From Oscheius onirici (taxonomy: Eukaryota > Nematoda > Chromadorea > Rhabditida > Rhabditidae): DNA of 64,000 nt. Below, piece by piece: positions 45,265-62,856 of the stretch. Position 1 is the stretch's first letter, and the number at the start of each line of letters is the position of its first letter. Location: NCBI GenBank assembly GCA_932521025.1, contig OW051468.1:8556064-8620063 (forward strand), given 5' to 3'. The position numbers and the translations under genes were made by a program. A model generated the notes under the pieces. It made no database searches and was not told the DNA's origin. It was given only the letters and a program-made list of their open reading frames with translations.

Positions 45265-46585
45265 TTATTCAATGGCGGCCAAAATGAAGACGCGGCTCTT
45301 GAAGGGCAGTTTCTGGTTCGTCGACTTCTCCAACCGGTGGGTCACATGAATGCTCCTTGTTCCCTTCTTGACGACCCAGCTCGAAATCGCACCGTCTGGA
45401 TTGAATGTTTGTTTTGATAAAGAAGACAAACTAACCAGTGTGGAATCCAGTCGTCGGGTATCGACTGAAGATGGGACGAGTGACCTTGAACGTCGGCTGA
45501 ATGTTCCAGAAGTTGTAACCGAAATCGCGGACGATGATCTTGTACTGCTTCAGCTTGACATTCTCATCCGACTTCGTCTCCCAGGCTCTCAGCAGCTTCT
45601 TCACGTACTTGGTCCTGTCGACGACCATCTCCACACTCGACAGCTTCAGCAGCATGTTGACGGAAATCTTGCCGCCATCGACGTAGATGAAAGGGCAGGC
45701 TTCCAAGTGTGGCAGGAAAGCTCCGTCGGACCCAGCTCACGTTGATCCTCATCTGAGACGGCGTGAAAATCTCCAGGAAACGTCGGACCATGGGACAGTC
45801 TCTTTCCATGAACTCCATGCCGATGACGAGATGTACCTTGTCAGCCAGACTCTGGAGCATCGTCTGGTCGTTTTCCAGCTGTTTCAGAAACTTGGTGCCG
45901 TAGTATTGGAAGAAGGCACCGAGGACGGCGTAGTTTATAACGACGAGGGGCAACTTGAATCCGTGCTTGATCAGGTCGGAGGCCGGGAACCAGGAGCAGA
46001 AGCTCTCACTTTCGTAGAGATCGTCCTTGTCGAACATCTCGTCGCTCAAGGCGAGCACGCCATGTCTGTTTCGGTCTTGTCCTGGCAATCTCCTATGGTA
46101 GTGCTGAAGCGCATAGTTGCCCAACTGAAAAAGGACCGTGTATTTAACGTTAGAAAACTCACATAGTTCAGACTGAGCTGATACTTGACATTCTCGTCCT
46201 GTGGAACCATCTTCATCGTTCCAGAAATTCTCTGGCAGGCGCATGACGACATCAAACTGAGCTTTTTGAGAGCGGCCGGGGTACTGCGTTTGACGATCCT
46301 GTCGAAGAGGGCTCCCATAAGCATTTTTTGTCCCCTTGAAACAATTCCATCAGAGACGATGTTATGACTGCTTGTCAAGGAAACACATAGATTTTCATTG
46401 ACATCAGAGCCGATATTCTGACTGGTCGTCAATGTATCGCATATATTTCCTTTTCCATCAGAGACAGCGTTCTGTCTGGTTGTCAAGGAAACACACATCT
46501 TTCCTTTTCCGACATCTTCAATGAGCAGGATGAAGACGACCTTCGTGACACCACGCCGAAGAGTCCATTTCTTGACTCCGTCTCC
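45265..46585 (-). CDS. F-box-like unit C (nematode F-box/FTH type)
   Basis: An F-box-like segment (MGALFDRIVKRSTPAALKK, then SSCACQRI) is preceded by three imperfect 20-residue repeats (CVSLTTRQNAVSDG, ICDTLTTSQNIGSD, LCVSLTSSHNIVSD). The body (LLQSLADKVHLVIG-type helices, FLEIFTPSQMRI) and a C-terminal part (NMLLKLSSVEMVVDRTK) end SRVFILAAIE with stop at 45265-45267. The junction after PSQMRINVSWV needs a one-base frame change that no clear intron explains. Unit B appears to read on into this unit, so B and C may be one protein. F-box proteins select substrates for SCF ubiquitin ligases. Confidence 0.5.
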
Positions 46586-46660
46586 TAAAATTGGAATAAC
46601 GTCGGTCTGTTTCTCTCCCAGTCTCTCTGTCACACTGTGTATGTCTCTCGAAAAATTAAA

Positions 46661-48069
46661 CTAACGTCTTTTATACACGACTCCTGCCTCCAACCTGTTG
46701 ATGATGTCGGCAAAGCGGGGAAGGTGGCCGTCTTTCCAGTTGAAGAAGTACTCGTGATCGGCAGCTCCAATTTGTCGAAGTTCTTCCTCGGGAATTCCAA
46801 GCCACATCTCAATGAGGATCTTGAGCCAGACCTTGGACAGAGGGCCAGCGCACACATTCTTCCATTCCCTGGGGTGTGGATACGGGAATCTTCCCGAAGC
46901 ACAGCTGTAGACGACCTTGGCGGCACTACGCAAGATGGCTTGTACTTGTCGTCGATCTCATTCGGTCCCGTCGTCAAAACAATCTCGGAAGGTCGGGCCA
47001 GCATGACATAGTCTGCAATGACTCTGCTGTACGTCTTCAAGACGGAGGTATCAATCTCGAAGACGATCTTCTGGGCAAGCTGCTGGAGGAGAGGAAGGCT
47101 TTTCTCGTAGGAGAAGATATCGTAGATCCAGTTGTTGTAGAAGAGACGGTCGATCTTCCAACTGTCCTTCAGAAGTTCCATGACCGGGATTGGAACAGAT
47201 TCACTTCCATCGCTTCTCGTCAAAACCACGACATATTCGCCCTGCAAACTTTTTCGTGAGATTGGGTAAAAGCTTACATTTTCCTTGAAGGGAATGGCTC
47301 CGTGACTTTCGCAATGCACGACTGGACCAGTCCGAATCATCTTTGGGACATGCCTTGAAGAGTGGTAGATAATTTCTGTGGATTTCAGTATCGGCACGGA
47401 TGATGATTTCGGATGGCTTGAGATGGACAATGCAGAGATGCTTCAGCAGATCGAATCGAGTCGCGTGGAAGTAATCGATGCAGAGCACGAGTTTTTTGCA
47501 GATGTTCCTGATCACCCGCGTCTCCTCCGCAATCCGGTCTAGGTCCCAGTAATCCTTGAACGGGTGGACAAGAATTTGGTCGTAGACGTAGTTGTAAGTG
47601 ACGAGGATCTCGAAAGGGATTCGCAGCTCCAGGTCCTCGTGGTTGTGCCAAATAAACCGGTCCTGCTCTTTGGTCCACTTGACGATGGTCTGATTTCCCT
47701 GAAAACAATGTACAGGTAATCAAAAACCTAATCTTTCTGTCTATCTTTCGTAAAAGATATTACCATGTCATGTCCAATTGTTGGGATACTGTAGCACTTA
47801 AACGGATCATTTGGCTCCGTCCTGATGACCTTCGGAATCTTGACGACTGTGCTGTGGATGATCTTGTTCACCTGTATCAGTCGCGAAGTCGTCTGGAAGT
47901 CGCAGAAGTGGAGAATCCGGTCGAAGACTCCCGGCGTCCTGCAGGCTTTCAGTACGGGATTGGAGAGAAGGGTAGAGTCGTCTGTTCCGGCATCTGGTAG
48001 AACTTCTGCGCCTGCAAGCTTGGAGTTGGAAGAAGACGCCCAGTAGAACCTACCATCGTTGCCGCCCAT
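46661..48069 (-). CDS. F-box-like units A and B (tandem, partly fused)
   Basis: Unit A begins MGGNDGRFYWASSSNSK and carries an F-box-like CRTPGVFDRILHFCDFQ followed by RLIQVNKIIHSTVV, then IPKVIRTEPNDPFKCYS and helices to LKPSEIIIRADTEIH. Unit B repeats the same body without its own F-box (PKMIRTGPVVHCESH, LLQQLAQKIVFEID, RPSEIVLTTGPNEID) and adds a C-terminal part across a 41-nt intron (CASGRFPYPHPREWKN, EELRQIGAADHEYFFNW). The A/B boundary changes frame and only a 22-nt gap would join them. This looks like a deletion fusion of two neighbouring family members. Unit B can be spliced in phase into unit C (RR/DGVKKWTLRRG). Confidence 0.5.
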
Positions 48070-48434
48070 CTGAAGCGAAGAGCCCGTCTGGTGGAGTCGA
48101 TTGGAGAACACTAAAGGCAATTTTCTATCCGAAAGTCCTCCAATGAAAAGTTTTTTTGGGCAAAAACTGGATTAAAAACAAGTTTTTGAAACACTCCAAT
48201 TTTTTTTAATATTTTGAGGTAAATGCCAAACTTTTCAAAAGAACATTAAAGTACAACTATGGCTTCCAAGACGACGACACCAGCTGCCGCAAGCCATTCT
48301 ACCACCACACGATGGCGACACCACCGGCCGTCCACGATGCCAAGTTCTTCGCCACAAATTCATCTGGAACTGTAGCATAAGTGGGAAGAAACTGCTACTA
48401 GCGGATTTGAAGATGTCACTTCCCTTGAGGCGTG

Positions 48435-48654
48435 TCATTGGCTCTCGATCGGAGTCTCACCAGCTTCGATGATTGAGCAGTTGGACCAGACTTTACCGTC
48501 TTTGTCGACGAAAACAGACGGTATACAATTGACGCAGTTGATTGTTATGCCAGTAGTCTGTAGAACAAAACTGCCGTCGATAAGCAAATAGGTTCTGCCG
48601 TCTGTTGCCTGGAGGGGTGTTTGCTCATAACAGACGTCTCCGATCTGCTTTGTG
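48435..48654 (-). pseudogene. Fragment of a small Cys-rich gene
   Basis: Open frame with ITKQIGDVCYEQTPLQATDG, SFVLQTTGITINCVNC and DGKVWSNCSIIEAG, ending ESQ with a stop at 48435-48437. The C..C...W..C spacing matches the last exons of the gene at 13131-13587. Its 5' side runs directly into a GAGTC satellite and no start or signal peptide is present. It may be a truncated copy, or its 5' exons may lie beyond the satellite. Confidence 0.35.
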
Positions 48655-48670
48655 ATGGTGAATATACATG

Positions 48671-48893
48671 GACGTCGAGTCGAAAAGTCGAGTCACGAGC
48701 CGATTCGAGTCGAGTTCTGGACCGACCCGAGTCGAGTCGGCTCGTGGGCCATGTCGAGTCGAGTCGATTTTTTTTTCAAATTCCGCGGCTCAAATACTAA
48801 GAAATGAAGAAAATCTTGTTATTTCCCGTTTGTTGAGCCAAATAACCTTTGAAAATCGACTCGACTGGGCTCGAGCCGAGTCGAGTCGAGAAA
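48671..48893. repeat. GAGTC-rich imperfect satellite
   Basis: Two clusters (about 48671-48770 and 48856-48893) of CGAGTCGAGTC-type 5-bp units with partial inversions, separated by unique AT-rich sequence. Confidence 0.75.
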
Positions 48894-49011
48894 ATGCGCG
48901 CTGAGATTAGATAATAGAGAAAAAAAACTCTTCACTTTCGTTTCGGCGTTCACTTCAGGTTGGTGAGAGTTTGTGCTCAGTTCAGTCAGAGTTTGATGAG
49001 AGTATGCGTAC

Positions 49012-49044
49012 ACACACAAACAAACAAACAAACACACACAAACA
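49012..49044. repeat. CAAA/CA-rich microsatellite
   Basis: Short tract of CACACACAAACAAACAAACA type. Confidence 0.8.
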
Positions 49045-49110
49045 GAGACTAAGGGCTTTTTAATAATAAAGTGATCTAATTTTTAATAATGACATAATAT
49101 TTTTTTACAG

Positions 49111-49147
49111 AAGTAGTCGCGGAAGAGGCGGTTTCCGACAACACTGA
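49111..49147 (+). CDS. Possible terminal RGG-type exon
   Basis: A strong acceptor (TTTTTTTACAG) is followed by a short frame giving SSRGRGGFRQH and a stop at 49145-49147. The RG motif and the splice phase match the donor at about 45005 of the zinc-finger/RG gene, which would make a 4.1-kb intron holding the F-box array. It might instead belong to an unseen gene. Confidence 0.3.
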
Positions 49148-49728
49148 CAATGAGTCGTCTTCATCGTTCATCTTCATTATCTGATTCTCTTTTTTCGAAA
49201 ATTTCAGCATCTACCTGTTTTTTTTTCGGACTTCGAAAACACTCCTATCACAATTGATCTCAAGCATTTTTCCCTCCTCGGTCGGCAGTCTTCTTGCCTT
49301 TACATTTCATTTCCTTCGATAGTTTGTAGCCATTTGAGATTTTCCAGAATTTGCTCAGGCCTGTTGTATTCTCCCGAGTTAAAAGTTTCCATGTTTGTTT
49401 GTCTTCGCTTATTTTTAGTCTAGGCAATTACACTTATATTTTCGCCTTTGTTTTGCCTTCGCTCTCCCACCTTGATAGTTTATCCATTCATCATGCTCTC
49501 CCTACCCATGTTCTCGTTCCCGATCTTGTTCCCGACCAAATGTGCCAGTCGCTGTGCCATTCCCTTCTCAACCAGATTATCTGTATTCCAGACTCGTGAA
49601 ATGAACTATTATAAAAAAAACATCTTATTGAGCGAGAGTTTTGGTTTAAAGCATGACTGTGTCTGAATACAATAAATGTCTACGAAAACCCGTCAAAGGA
49701 TCATCAGAATTTTGCACAAAAAGGCTAA

Positions 49729-54100
<4,372 letters not shown>

Positions 54101-54826
54101 AAAGACATTGGAGTTGGCGGAATAGAGTTTTCTGGGTCGGACGACGCTCCGGAAGAAACTTGAAGGAAATGAGCAGACACAGAACAAGGACTTGGAGGGG
54201 GCGGGTCTCTTCTTTCTGCCTCTTGGTTTGAATTTTCCGCGATTGGACCGGGTCCCGGCACGCTCCAAAGACGACCCCAGAGACCACGGATCGATTTCTG
54301 GCCAAAACCAACCTTGGTTTCTCTCATTTTTCCACCAGATATACGCCATTTTTGATGATTTTGTGAGGCCGAAGTCTGTGTCCGACCATATCTCAGCTAT
54401 ACTCCTCGTGGAAGAACATTTGTTCGTAGCTAGACAACTCTAAACTAGATTTCTCGGTAACTCATACCTCCACTCTGGTTTTGCTTGTTCTCTGCCTATA
54501 AAGTGGTTTGACTTTACTATTTTTCTCAAAAAGTGCTTTAATTCCCGCTAACTTTTCGAAAGAGAAATGTGGCGCGCATTCAAACGACCAAAGTTTTCGC
54601 GATTTCAATGTTTTTTCACGTTTTCTCTTTTTCTTTCATTTTTTTTGCTTTAAAAATTGGAAATATTCTGTAAACAAGCTAAAATGCTCTAAAATGAAAC
54701 CAGCATACCTGTTTTCGCCTGTTTCCGATTCGGTTCCTCTCATTCCACTGTTTATTTCTTCTTATTTACTTCTTACAAACCGCCTTTTCCCTAAAACGCA
54801 TTTCTAGGTATCAACCGAGTCACAGA

Positions 54827-56448
<1,622 letters not shown>

Positions 56449-58016
56449 ATTTGTCAAACGAGAACTGCCGAGACTATACATATTTTCCTGTTTCACTTTC
56501 CCCCCGAATCAATTTTACTCCCCAAAAGAGGAGTAGCCTCTTCTCTTTTTCTTGCTTAACTATTGTGTCTCTACGTCAGATTATTAGTGATTTCAACACA
56601 TTCCCTTCCTCTCTTTTTCTGTATACTGTAGGCCTGAAATAACCCGTGAGAGTTTTATACCTTTTCTAACTTTTTAGATGTGTACAGACAGTATTTCCAA
56701 ATAAAGCGGATATATAGTTACCCTTCAATCCTCTCAAATTTCCCACCAAAATTACCTCCAACAAAGGCGCCGTGACTCCAATTACAACCCGGGCCCCTTG
56801 TTTACCTGCTGGCATTCGGATGGTCCGTGAGGCCAGGTGCCTCTATGCTAATGGACGGATCACAACCCGTCCAATTACGAGCACAGCCGAGGCCACAACA
56901 AGTCCATTCTCTACATTTCTCTCTCCTCAATTTGACTCAAGACAGATGACCGCCAGATTGTTGAAGAAAAGACCAGTTCGCCCATCCCGAATGATACAGT
57001 TTATTGGAACGTTTTCTCACGCCCGCTGCTCCCCTCTTCTCCGAGAATCCGGAAACACGGCTTGTACAAACGGAAGACTCGAGAGGATTCACTTGACGGC
57101 CCGATTGTTTTATTTTTCTCAGAGTTGGGTGGGGCTTTGTTGGTTAGAGATGCGTGAAAAAAAGTTGTCCACTTAGTTGCCGCCACTTCTCGTAGACGGT
57201 AGCGTTTCCAGATGTTTTTTGTGTTTTTTTCGGCTTTCTATGTACCCAAGTCTTGAAGTTTTCTTGGTCCCTTTTTCTCCCAAAGTGCCAAAGGTTCTAG
57301 AGAAGCGACTGTTTTTTCTTGGTTTTCTTAGAAAAATAGTACTGTCTCCGTATTACACTAAAATTTCTCTTCTTATTTAAGACATTAAAATAGTCTTAAA
57401 ATTTTAGATACTCAGCCAACCAAATTTCCATTTTATCCCAATTTCAATTTTAGCTGCGTATATGGTTTCTTTACTCCCAGGCGGCCTGACATGACCTTTT
57501 TCCTGGTTAGTAAAATGCCTGTCGATCTGTTATGGCCAAAAGCTTGCGCTTGTTTTGTTTGTCACGGTATTTGAGAGTCGGGGGGATTAACAGAACAGTC
57601 GGTTCTCTAGAACCTTTGGCATCTTGAGAGAAAACAACTCAAGAATCCGAAAAACTATACTAGCTCAGCTGTTCCTTGCCGGCGCTTCATGCTGCCCGTT
57701 CGCGTCGGAGTGTAATGGCCAGAGCTTCAGTAGTATCATCTCCCTCCTTTTACAGCCCCTCGGCTCAATCACAGAGTCAACAAACACAATCCCACGACGG
57801 CACAACTGAGACAAGCACATGTAGTCCGTCCGAAAACGGAACACCCGACCCGGTCGTTACACTACTTTTGCTCCTGCACTGGGGAGATTTTTATGATCGT
57901 TTACTTTTTGAAAGCACTTGAAAAGATGATGAGTTGAACCAGTAGACGGGAAAATAACTTAAGCCCCTTCACCCCTCCTCCCACCTAAATTTTGAGACAT
58001 TGAATAAACCAGTCTT

Positions 58017-58311
58017 CTAGCACATGCTAACATTTTCCAGAGTTGTGATGTTCTACAAAGTTGTAGTATTTGATGAGCTCTATAACTTTGCAAAACATCC
58101 AAAACTTGAAAACACAGTCACAGTGAAAAACCGATTTTTCGTAACTTTCATTTTCTTCAAGCTTAAGAACAGCAGTTCGTGGTTTGGGAGCTATATTTCA
58201 TCAGGACCAAAGCATTTTCAAGCTTTGCGATGTTCCACAAACTTGTAGAACTCATCAAATACTACAACTTTGCAGAACATAAAAAACTGAAGAAATGTTA
58301 GCGTGAGCTAG
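58017..58311. mobile_element. Foldback (inverted-repeat) element 1
   Basis: Left arm CTAGCACATGCTAACATTTT...TTCTACAAAGTTGTAGTATT and right arm the reverse complement, about 95 bp each with a spacer of about 90 bp. Tips CTAGC/GCTAG. No coding content. Confidence 0.7.
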
Positions 58312-58844
58312 TAAATTGAGGTTCCTTCTCACAGAAAGTCACGAAATTAAGTCCTTGGGGAGCAAGATTACTTTCTTAAGGCTTTTAAATCCCGACCAGT
58401 ATGCCCTGATCAGATGTTCAGTAACTCTCAATATCCTCTCAATATCCTGCTGGATCCGGCTGTCAACTGTGCCCCGCGACCCTGTCCTCTTCCTACGTTA
58501 TACCTGTGATCTTCTAGCAAATATTTGTTCCCACGTCCCCAGTGGCAAAAACTTCTTACTCTTTTCTTCTCCATCCTTCAATTTATTCGTCTGAGGGCCC
58601 GAGTCAGCTGTTGTTGTCTCGATGGCGGACCTATAATTTTGAAGTCAAGCTGAGCTGAAAATATTTTGCAGCCTGGAGGCTATTAAGTTCACATCGAGGT
58701 AGTTTAAGCGAGAGCTGGCTTCCGCCCCCTTGGCGGACCTTTTTCTTTACTTTTGATGGATCGTCCAATTAGGTTCAGGACACTTTCCTTTAGATTTTGA
58801 ACAGGTCTCTTTTTCAGGCCTTCGAGAAGACGCTTTTTTTATGC

Positions 58845-58935
58845 TTTCCAATGTTCATTAAAGTTGTAGAGCTCATCAAAAACTGCAACATTGCTCACTC
58901 AACATCACAAAGCTGGAAAATGTTAGCGTGGGCCA
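58845..58935. mobile_element. Foldback element 2 (partial)
   Basis: Shares AAAGTTGTAGAGCTCATCAA and the end AAAATGTTAGCGTGGGCC with element 1; only one arm plus a short inner palindrome is clear. Confidence 0.5.
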
Positions 58936-60169
58936 GAAAATTAAAGAATTCTTCTCAAGTTTCGTGGTGCCTAAAGTTTCTTTCCCATTTTTCTTACACA
59001 TATTTTGGACTCTATTTGCTAAAAAATCGTTAAAAGCCACTAAAAGTTTACGAATAACATATAGGCAGGCTCAAAGTTTATAAAGTTCTTTAAAACAGTT
59101 AAATTAACCATTTTTTCGCTTTATCACGTGAACATCTGTTTCTGCTCTTGTGTAGCGCGCCCTTCGAGTGTTTCTATTTTTCAGCCGAAGCGTGACACAG
59201 CCTTCGTAAAAGCTTTTTCTCTCCCTCACTTTTCACGCAACATTTCCCAGTCATTCATTATCAATCCAGTCCGATGTAATCTCTTTTGATCCAATTAGTG
59301 ACCGCAAAAAAGATCTTTCTTCCACCCACTGGAACCTTCCCTACTAGGGAATACCTACAGTTTTCAGAACCCAAGCTGTCCGTGAGAAGAGTTCATTCGA
59401 CGGTTATTTTGTCTCTCCAAGTTTTTTAGTTTTAAGTAACCTACAATTTTGAGCATCAGAGTGTACTGTATCCCTGACCCTTAAAAAATCTTAAAGATCG
59501 TTAAAAATTGAAGGGGACGTCGATTAAAAGACGAAAATCTTAAAAATATGCGAAGCTTGCTATCCCCCGGGGCGCTGCCTTCGGCATGATTATCACTTTT
59601 ATCAGTCAGTCTCTTTCCCCTAACCGGTCCTCTCCCAGGTTCCTTCGTAGTGAATTCCATTGGCAGAAGCTTTCTCTATCTGATCCAACAATCCAATCGA
59701 TCCTGTTGCTCCCTCTCTCTGCTCACGTTCAATTTACTTTACACTTGTATTCCCGCCCTCCACCCTCTCTCCTCCGGGGCAGTGCGCGAGACTACTTTTC
59801 AGTATTTTTCGGCAATCCGTAGACTGTTTTTGGATTCTCTGACAGTGTGTCATCGCTCTGACTATTCAATCCCCTATTTTGTCTCCTTCTTTGGCGGGAC
59901 ACTGATAGCAAAGCAGATTCAGAGGCACTCTCTGAGTCAGAGACACCGCTACTTGCTCCAGTCTTGCAGAGCCCTTACTACAACTTCAACACCTTTTTCA
60001 TGGCTTTTTAATCAAAAGCTTCGTTCTCTTAATAATCTTGTCTCTCTCAAATCACAGCGTGAAACCGAGACTGTTTACGGATCTGATATCTTCGTAGCCT
60101 GTCCCTAAATTTCGGGATTTTCAGAAGAAATCTCCATTTTTATCCTCATACTTTCCCATCTTTATGATG

Positions 60170-60258
60170 TTTAAGATGTGCAAAGTTGTAGTTTTTGATG
60201 AGCTCTACAACTTTGTAAAACAACAACAGGAAACTGGAAAATGTATGCGTGAGCTAGA
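60170..60258. mobile_element. Foldback element 3 (partial)
   Basis: CAAAGTTGTAGTTTTTGATG followed by its inverted copy AGCTCTACAACTTTG, then GGAAAATGTATGCGTGAGCT, matching the element 1 tip. Confidence 0.55.
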
Positions 60259-61651
60259 AGAGTGAGATTTTTCTTGAAGTTCCAAAGTTTACGGGGCTGG
60301 GGCTAAAGTTACGTCCCCTGTAATAAATAATCGGGGTTTTTCTCAGTTTTATTTGCAGGAATCTTACAGTTTTCTCTTTTTATCTCTAAAGACTGTTTTC
60401 TCCGTAGCATATTTTTTCCCCACGCGTGCCCCATAGTCATCACTCTGATGAATTCTCATCCCTCATAATTCCCCGTAATCACCTCTCAAAAATCGTCTTA
60501 TTCCTGCTATAATCCGCCAGGCCGCTATCAATCTCTCAAAGACAAAATTGGCGCCTTCACGGAGGCCAATTTTTACTTCGCCAGCACCCGGAGAAGCCGG
60601 TTTTGCCAGGTGCAAAGGGCGGGAAGACGAAATGACCTCAAAATTGGCTTTTCTTCGATTTTTTTTGTAGCCAAATCACGGTGAATTTCTCAGTTTTCTT
60701 CTGTTTTTTTTTCCTCACTGCCAGGTGGTGTCCAGCCCTGCTAGCCGCTCTCTCTCTCTCTTATCTCATGTCGAAGGCGCGGCTGCCGCTGTACACGCGA
60801 GATTTTTGAGAGACTGAAAAGCCACTTGTACTCTTTTTTCCCGTTACGTCATTTCCTCAGCATTTTTCTCACTGTTTTTCTCCTCTTAATAGTCCCTTTT
60901 GTCCCCGAAATTAGCCCAATTCACCCCTCTTTCTGTCTTAGTTTCTAAACTTTCGTGTTCCCCCTCGTCACTATTTTTCCAACTGATTAATTTTCTCCGG
61001 GCTTCGGAATCTCAAGTGACTGGCACAATTCTCTCCTGTTATGGCTGCCGCGCTAACGAATGTTTTTCTCTCCCCGCTCTCTATAAATAATTTCTTCTAG
61101 ACCATTTTTTTGTATTTTCCCGTAAAAAAACTAAAAGAGCCTTTTCCAGTACTGATACTACAGTCCTTATTCCGAAAGATTTCGAAAAATTCCCTCTCTG
61201 ACTCAAAGGTCTCTTTTTTGTAATCTGTCGGTGAAGAAATGTGGGCGGTGTGATGGTTTCCAGATGGTTTGAGGAGAATCTTTTTTCACTTTAACCGTCC
61301 CGAGCGATATTTAACCGTCCTAAGAGAATAGAGAAATGTAGCCTTTTTCCCATTTTTATCGTCTCTAGCAAAAATTTCAGTTTCTGAAAAGTTTGTTTAT
61401 TGCTGCTTGAGGGCTGATGGTACAACGGAATAAGAAAAAAAATGTGTCTGTTCCGCATAGTTATACCTGTCCGAGAGGTGTTCCTCTCCCCCTTCACGTT
61501 TCTTTACGTGTGTCTCACTCTTTGTTTTGTTTCCGGATAACCGGAAACGTGTCCGGGGAACCGAGCCAGCTCGGTGAACGCTTAGCGTTCTTTCTCTTCA
61601 AAACTTTTTTCTCATTTTATTGTTAAGATTTAGAAGAAAAGACCGCCAAAA

Positions 61652-62688
61652 ATGGCGGAGGACGAGTTCACCTGCCGAGTGCAGTACATAGTGGACACGG
61701 ATCCTTTCGCCACAACCTCTTCGAGCTACTTGGAACCGATGAGACCAGTCACCTTCAGTTTCAAACTGCACAAAACTATTGGAGATCAGATTCCGGATGT
61801 TATCAGATGTCTCAGAGCTCCACACAAGGTAGGTTTTTGTTTAGTTTTTGGCTTCAAGCGTGGTCTTTCTTAAAGTTCTTCAAAGCCTTTGAAAATATTT
61901 GTATTACAGTAATTGCAAGTAGGATGGAAAAAAAGTAAACCTGTTTGAGTTGTTCGCTGCTGTCCGCCCTCGGTTTTAGTTTATCCAGTGGCAGGTTGGG
62001 GAAAACTGTCTAGAAAAAGTGTTTCTTTCGTCAGAACACATTGAATTGATCAGAACTTTCTAGAATTTTAAACATCCTTTTTTATAGTTGAATCCCTGGC
62101 GTAACAAACAAGGATTACATGCATTTTCCCATTTTGAATAGATCCCTCCTTTACTGACCCGAGTAACTATTTTTCACACGGGCAAATGAAAACAGGAGAA
62201 TTGTAAGTATTGTTCCTGTAGCTGACTGAACTAGATTGAATATTCTTTGACTATTTTGTTTATGATGTGCTTGCGGTTCGCTCGTCTGGATATGTACATC
62301 GATAGGCATTCAGGAATGCTGATGGACGGAGTTTCGGAGTTTTTGGTGTGAAAATGGTTACTCTGACCAAAAGAAGGGGAACAAAATGTGAGAAATTCGA
62401 GGGAATTCAAGGAATCCATAGGATGCCAGAAACAGAGTACAGTAGATTCTGCCAAATTTCAAAAAGTAATATTCTTTAAAAAAAAGTAAGCACCAGCATG
62501 TCACGACATATATCAATTATATGATTATCGCGAATAAATTGAAATTGAAAAGATTTGTTTCAGCCAGGCGACTCGTCTCTTCAAGTCTACCGTGGCGGAG
62601 ACGGCAGCGGTGGCGAGTTTCACACCTATCTGGACAGTGAACTGACACTAGCCGACCAACAAGAGGAATTCGACGTTCTAAAGAATGA
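61652..62688 (+). CDS. FHOD-type formin, 5' exons
   Basis: Exon 1 (61652-61828) encodes MAEDEFTCRVQYIVDTDPFA, TFSFKLHKTIGDQIPDVIRC and LRAPHK. Exon 2 (62564-62688) encodes GDSSLQVYRGGDG and YLDSELTLADQQEEFDVLKN. This matches the N-terminal GBD/FH3-like start of FHOD formins (EFTCRVQY...DTDPF; YLD..SLA.QREE). FHOD formins nucleate and bundle actin in muscle sarcomeres and epidermis. The intron is 735 bp, large for this genome. Downstream FH1/FH2 exons are not in the window, or follow the ORF at 62857. Confidence 0.8.
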
Positions 62689-62856
62689 GTAAGTGGGGGA
62701 TGTAGCCACTTAATATAGCCCCCTCTCCTATACAATTTCGGGCAGTCGGGTGGGTCGCACTCTCCCGCCCCGGGAGGCCCGCAATATCTCTCGCTATCGC
62801 TTTCGCCTCTCTCTCCACACTGTCCCGAACAATTACTGACCATAAACATCCTCTCC

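Larger units (their letters stand above)
56449..61651. other. Gene-poor interval upstream of the formin gene
   Basis: No conserved exon chain on either strand. It holds three related foldback elements and T/C-rich tracts. It could contain distal regulatory DNA of the FHOD gene. Confidence 0.5.
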
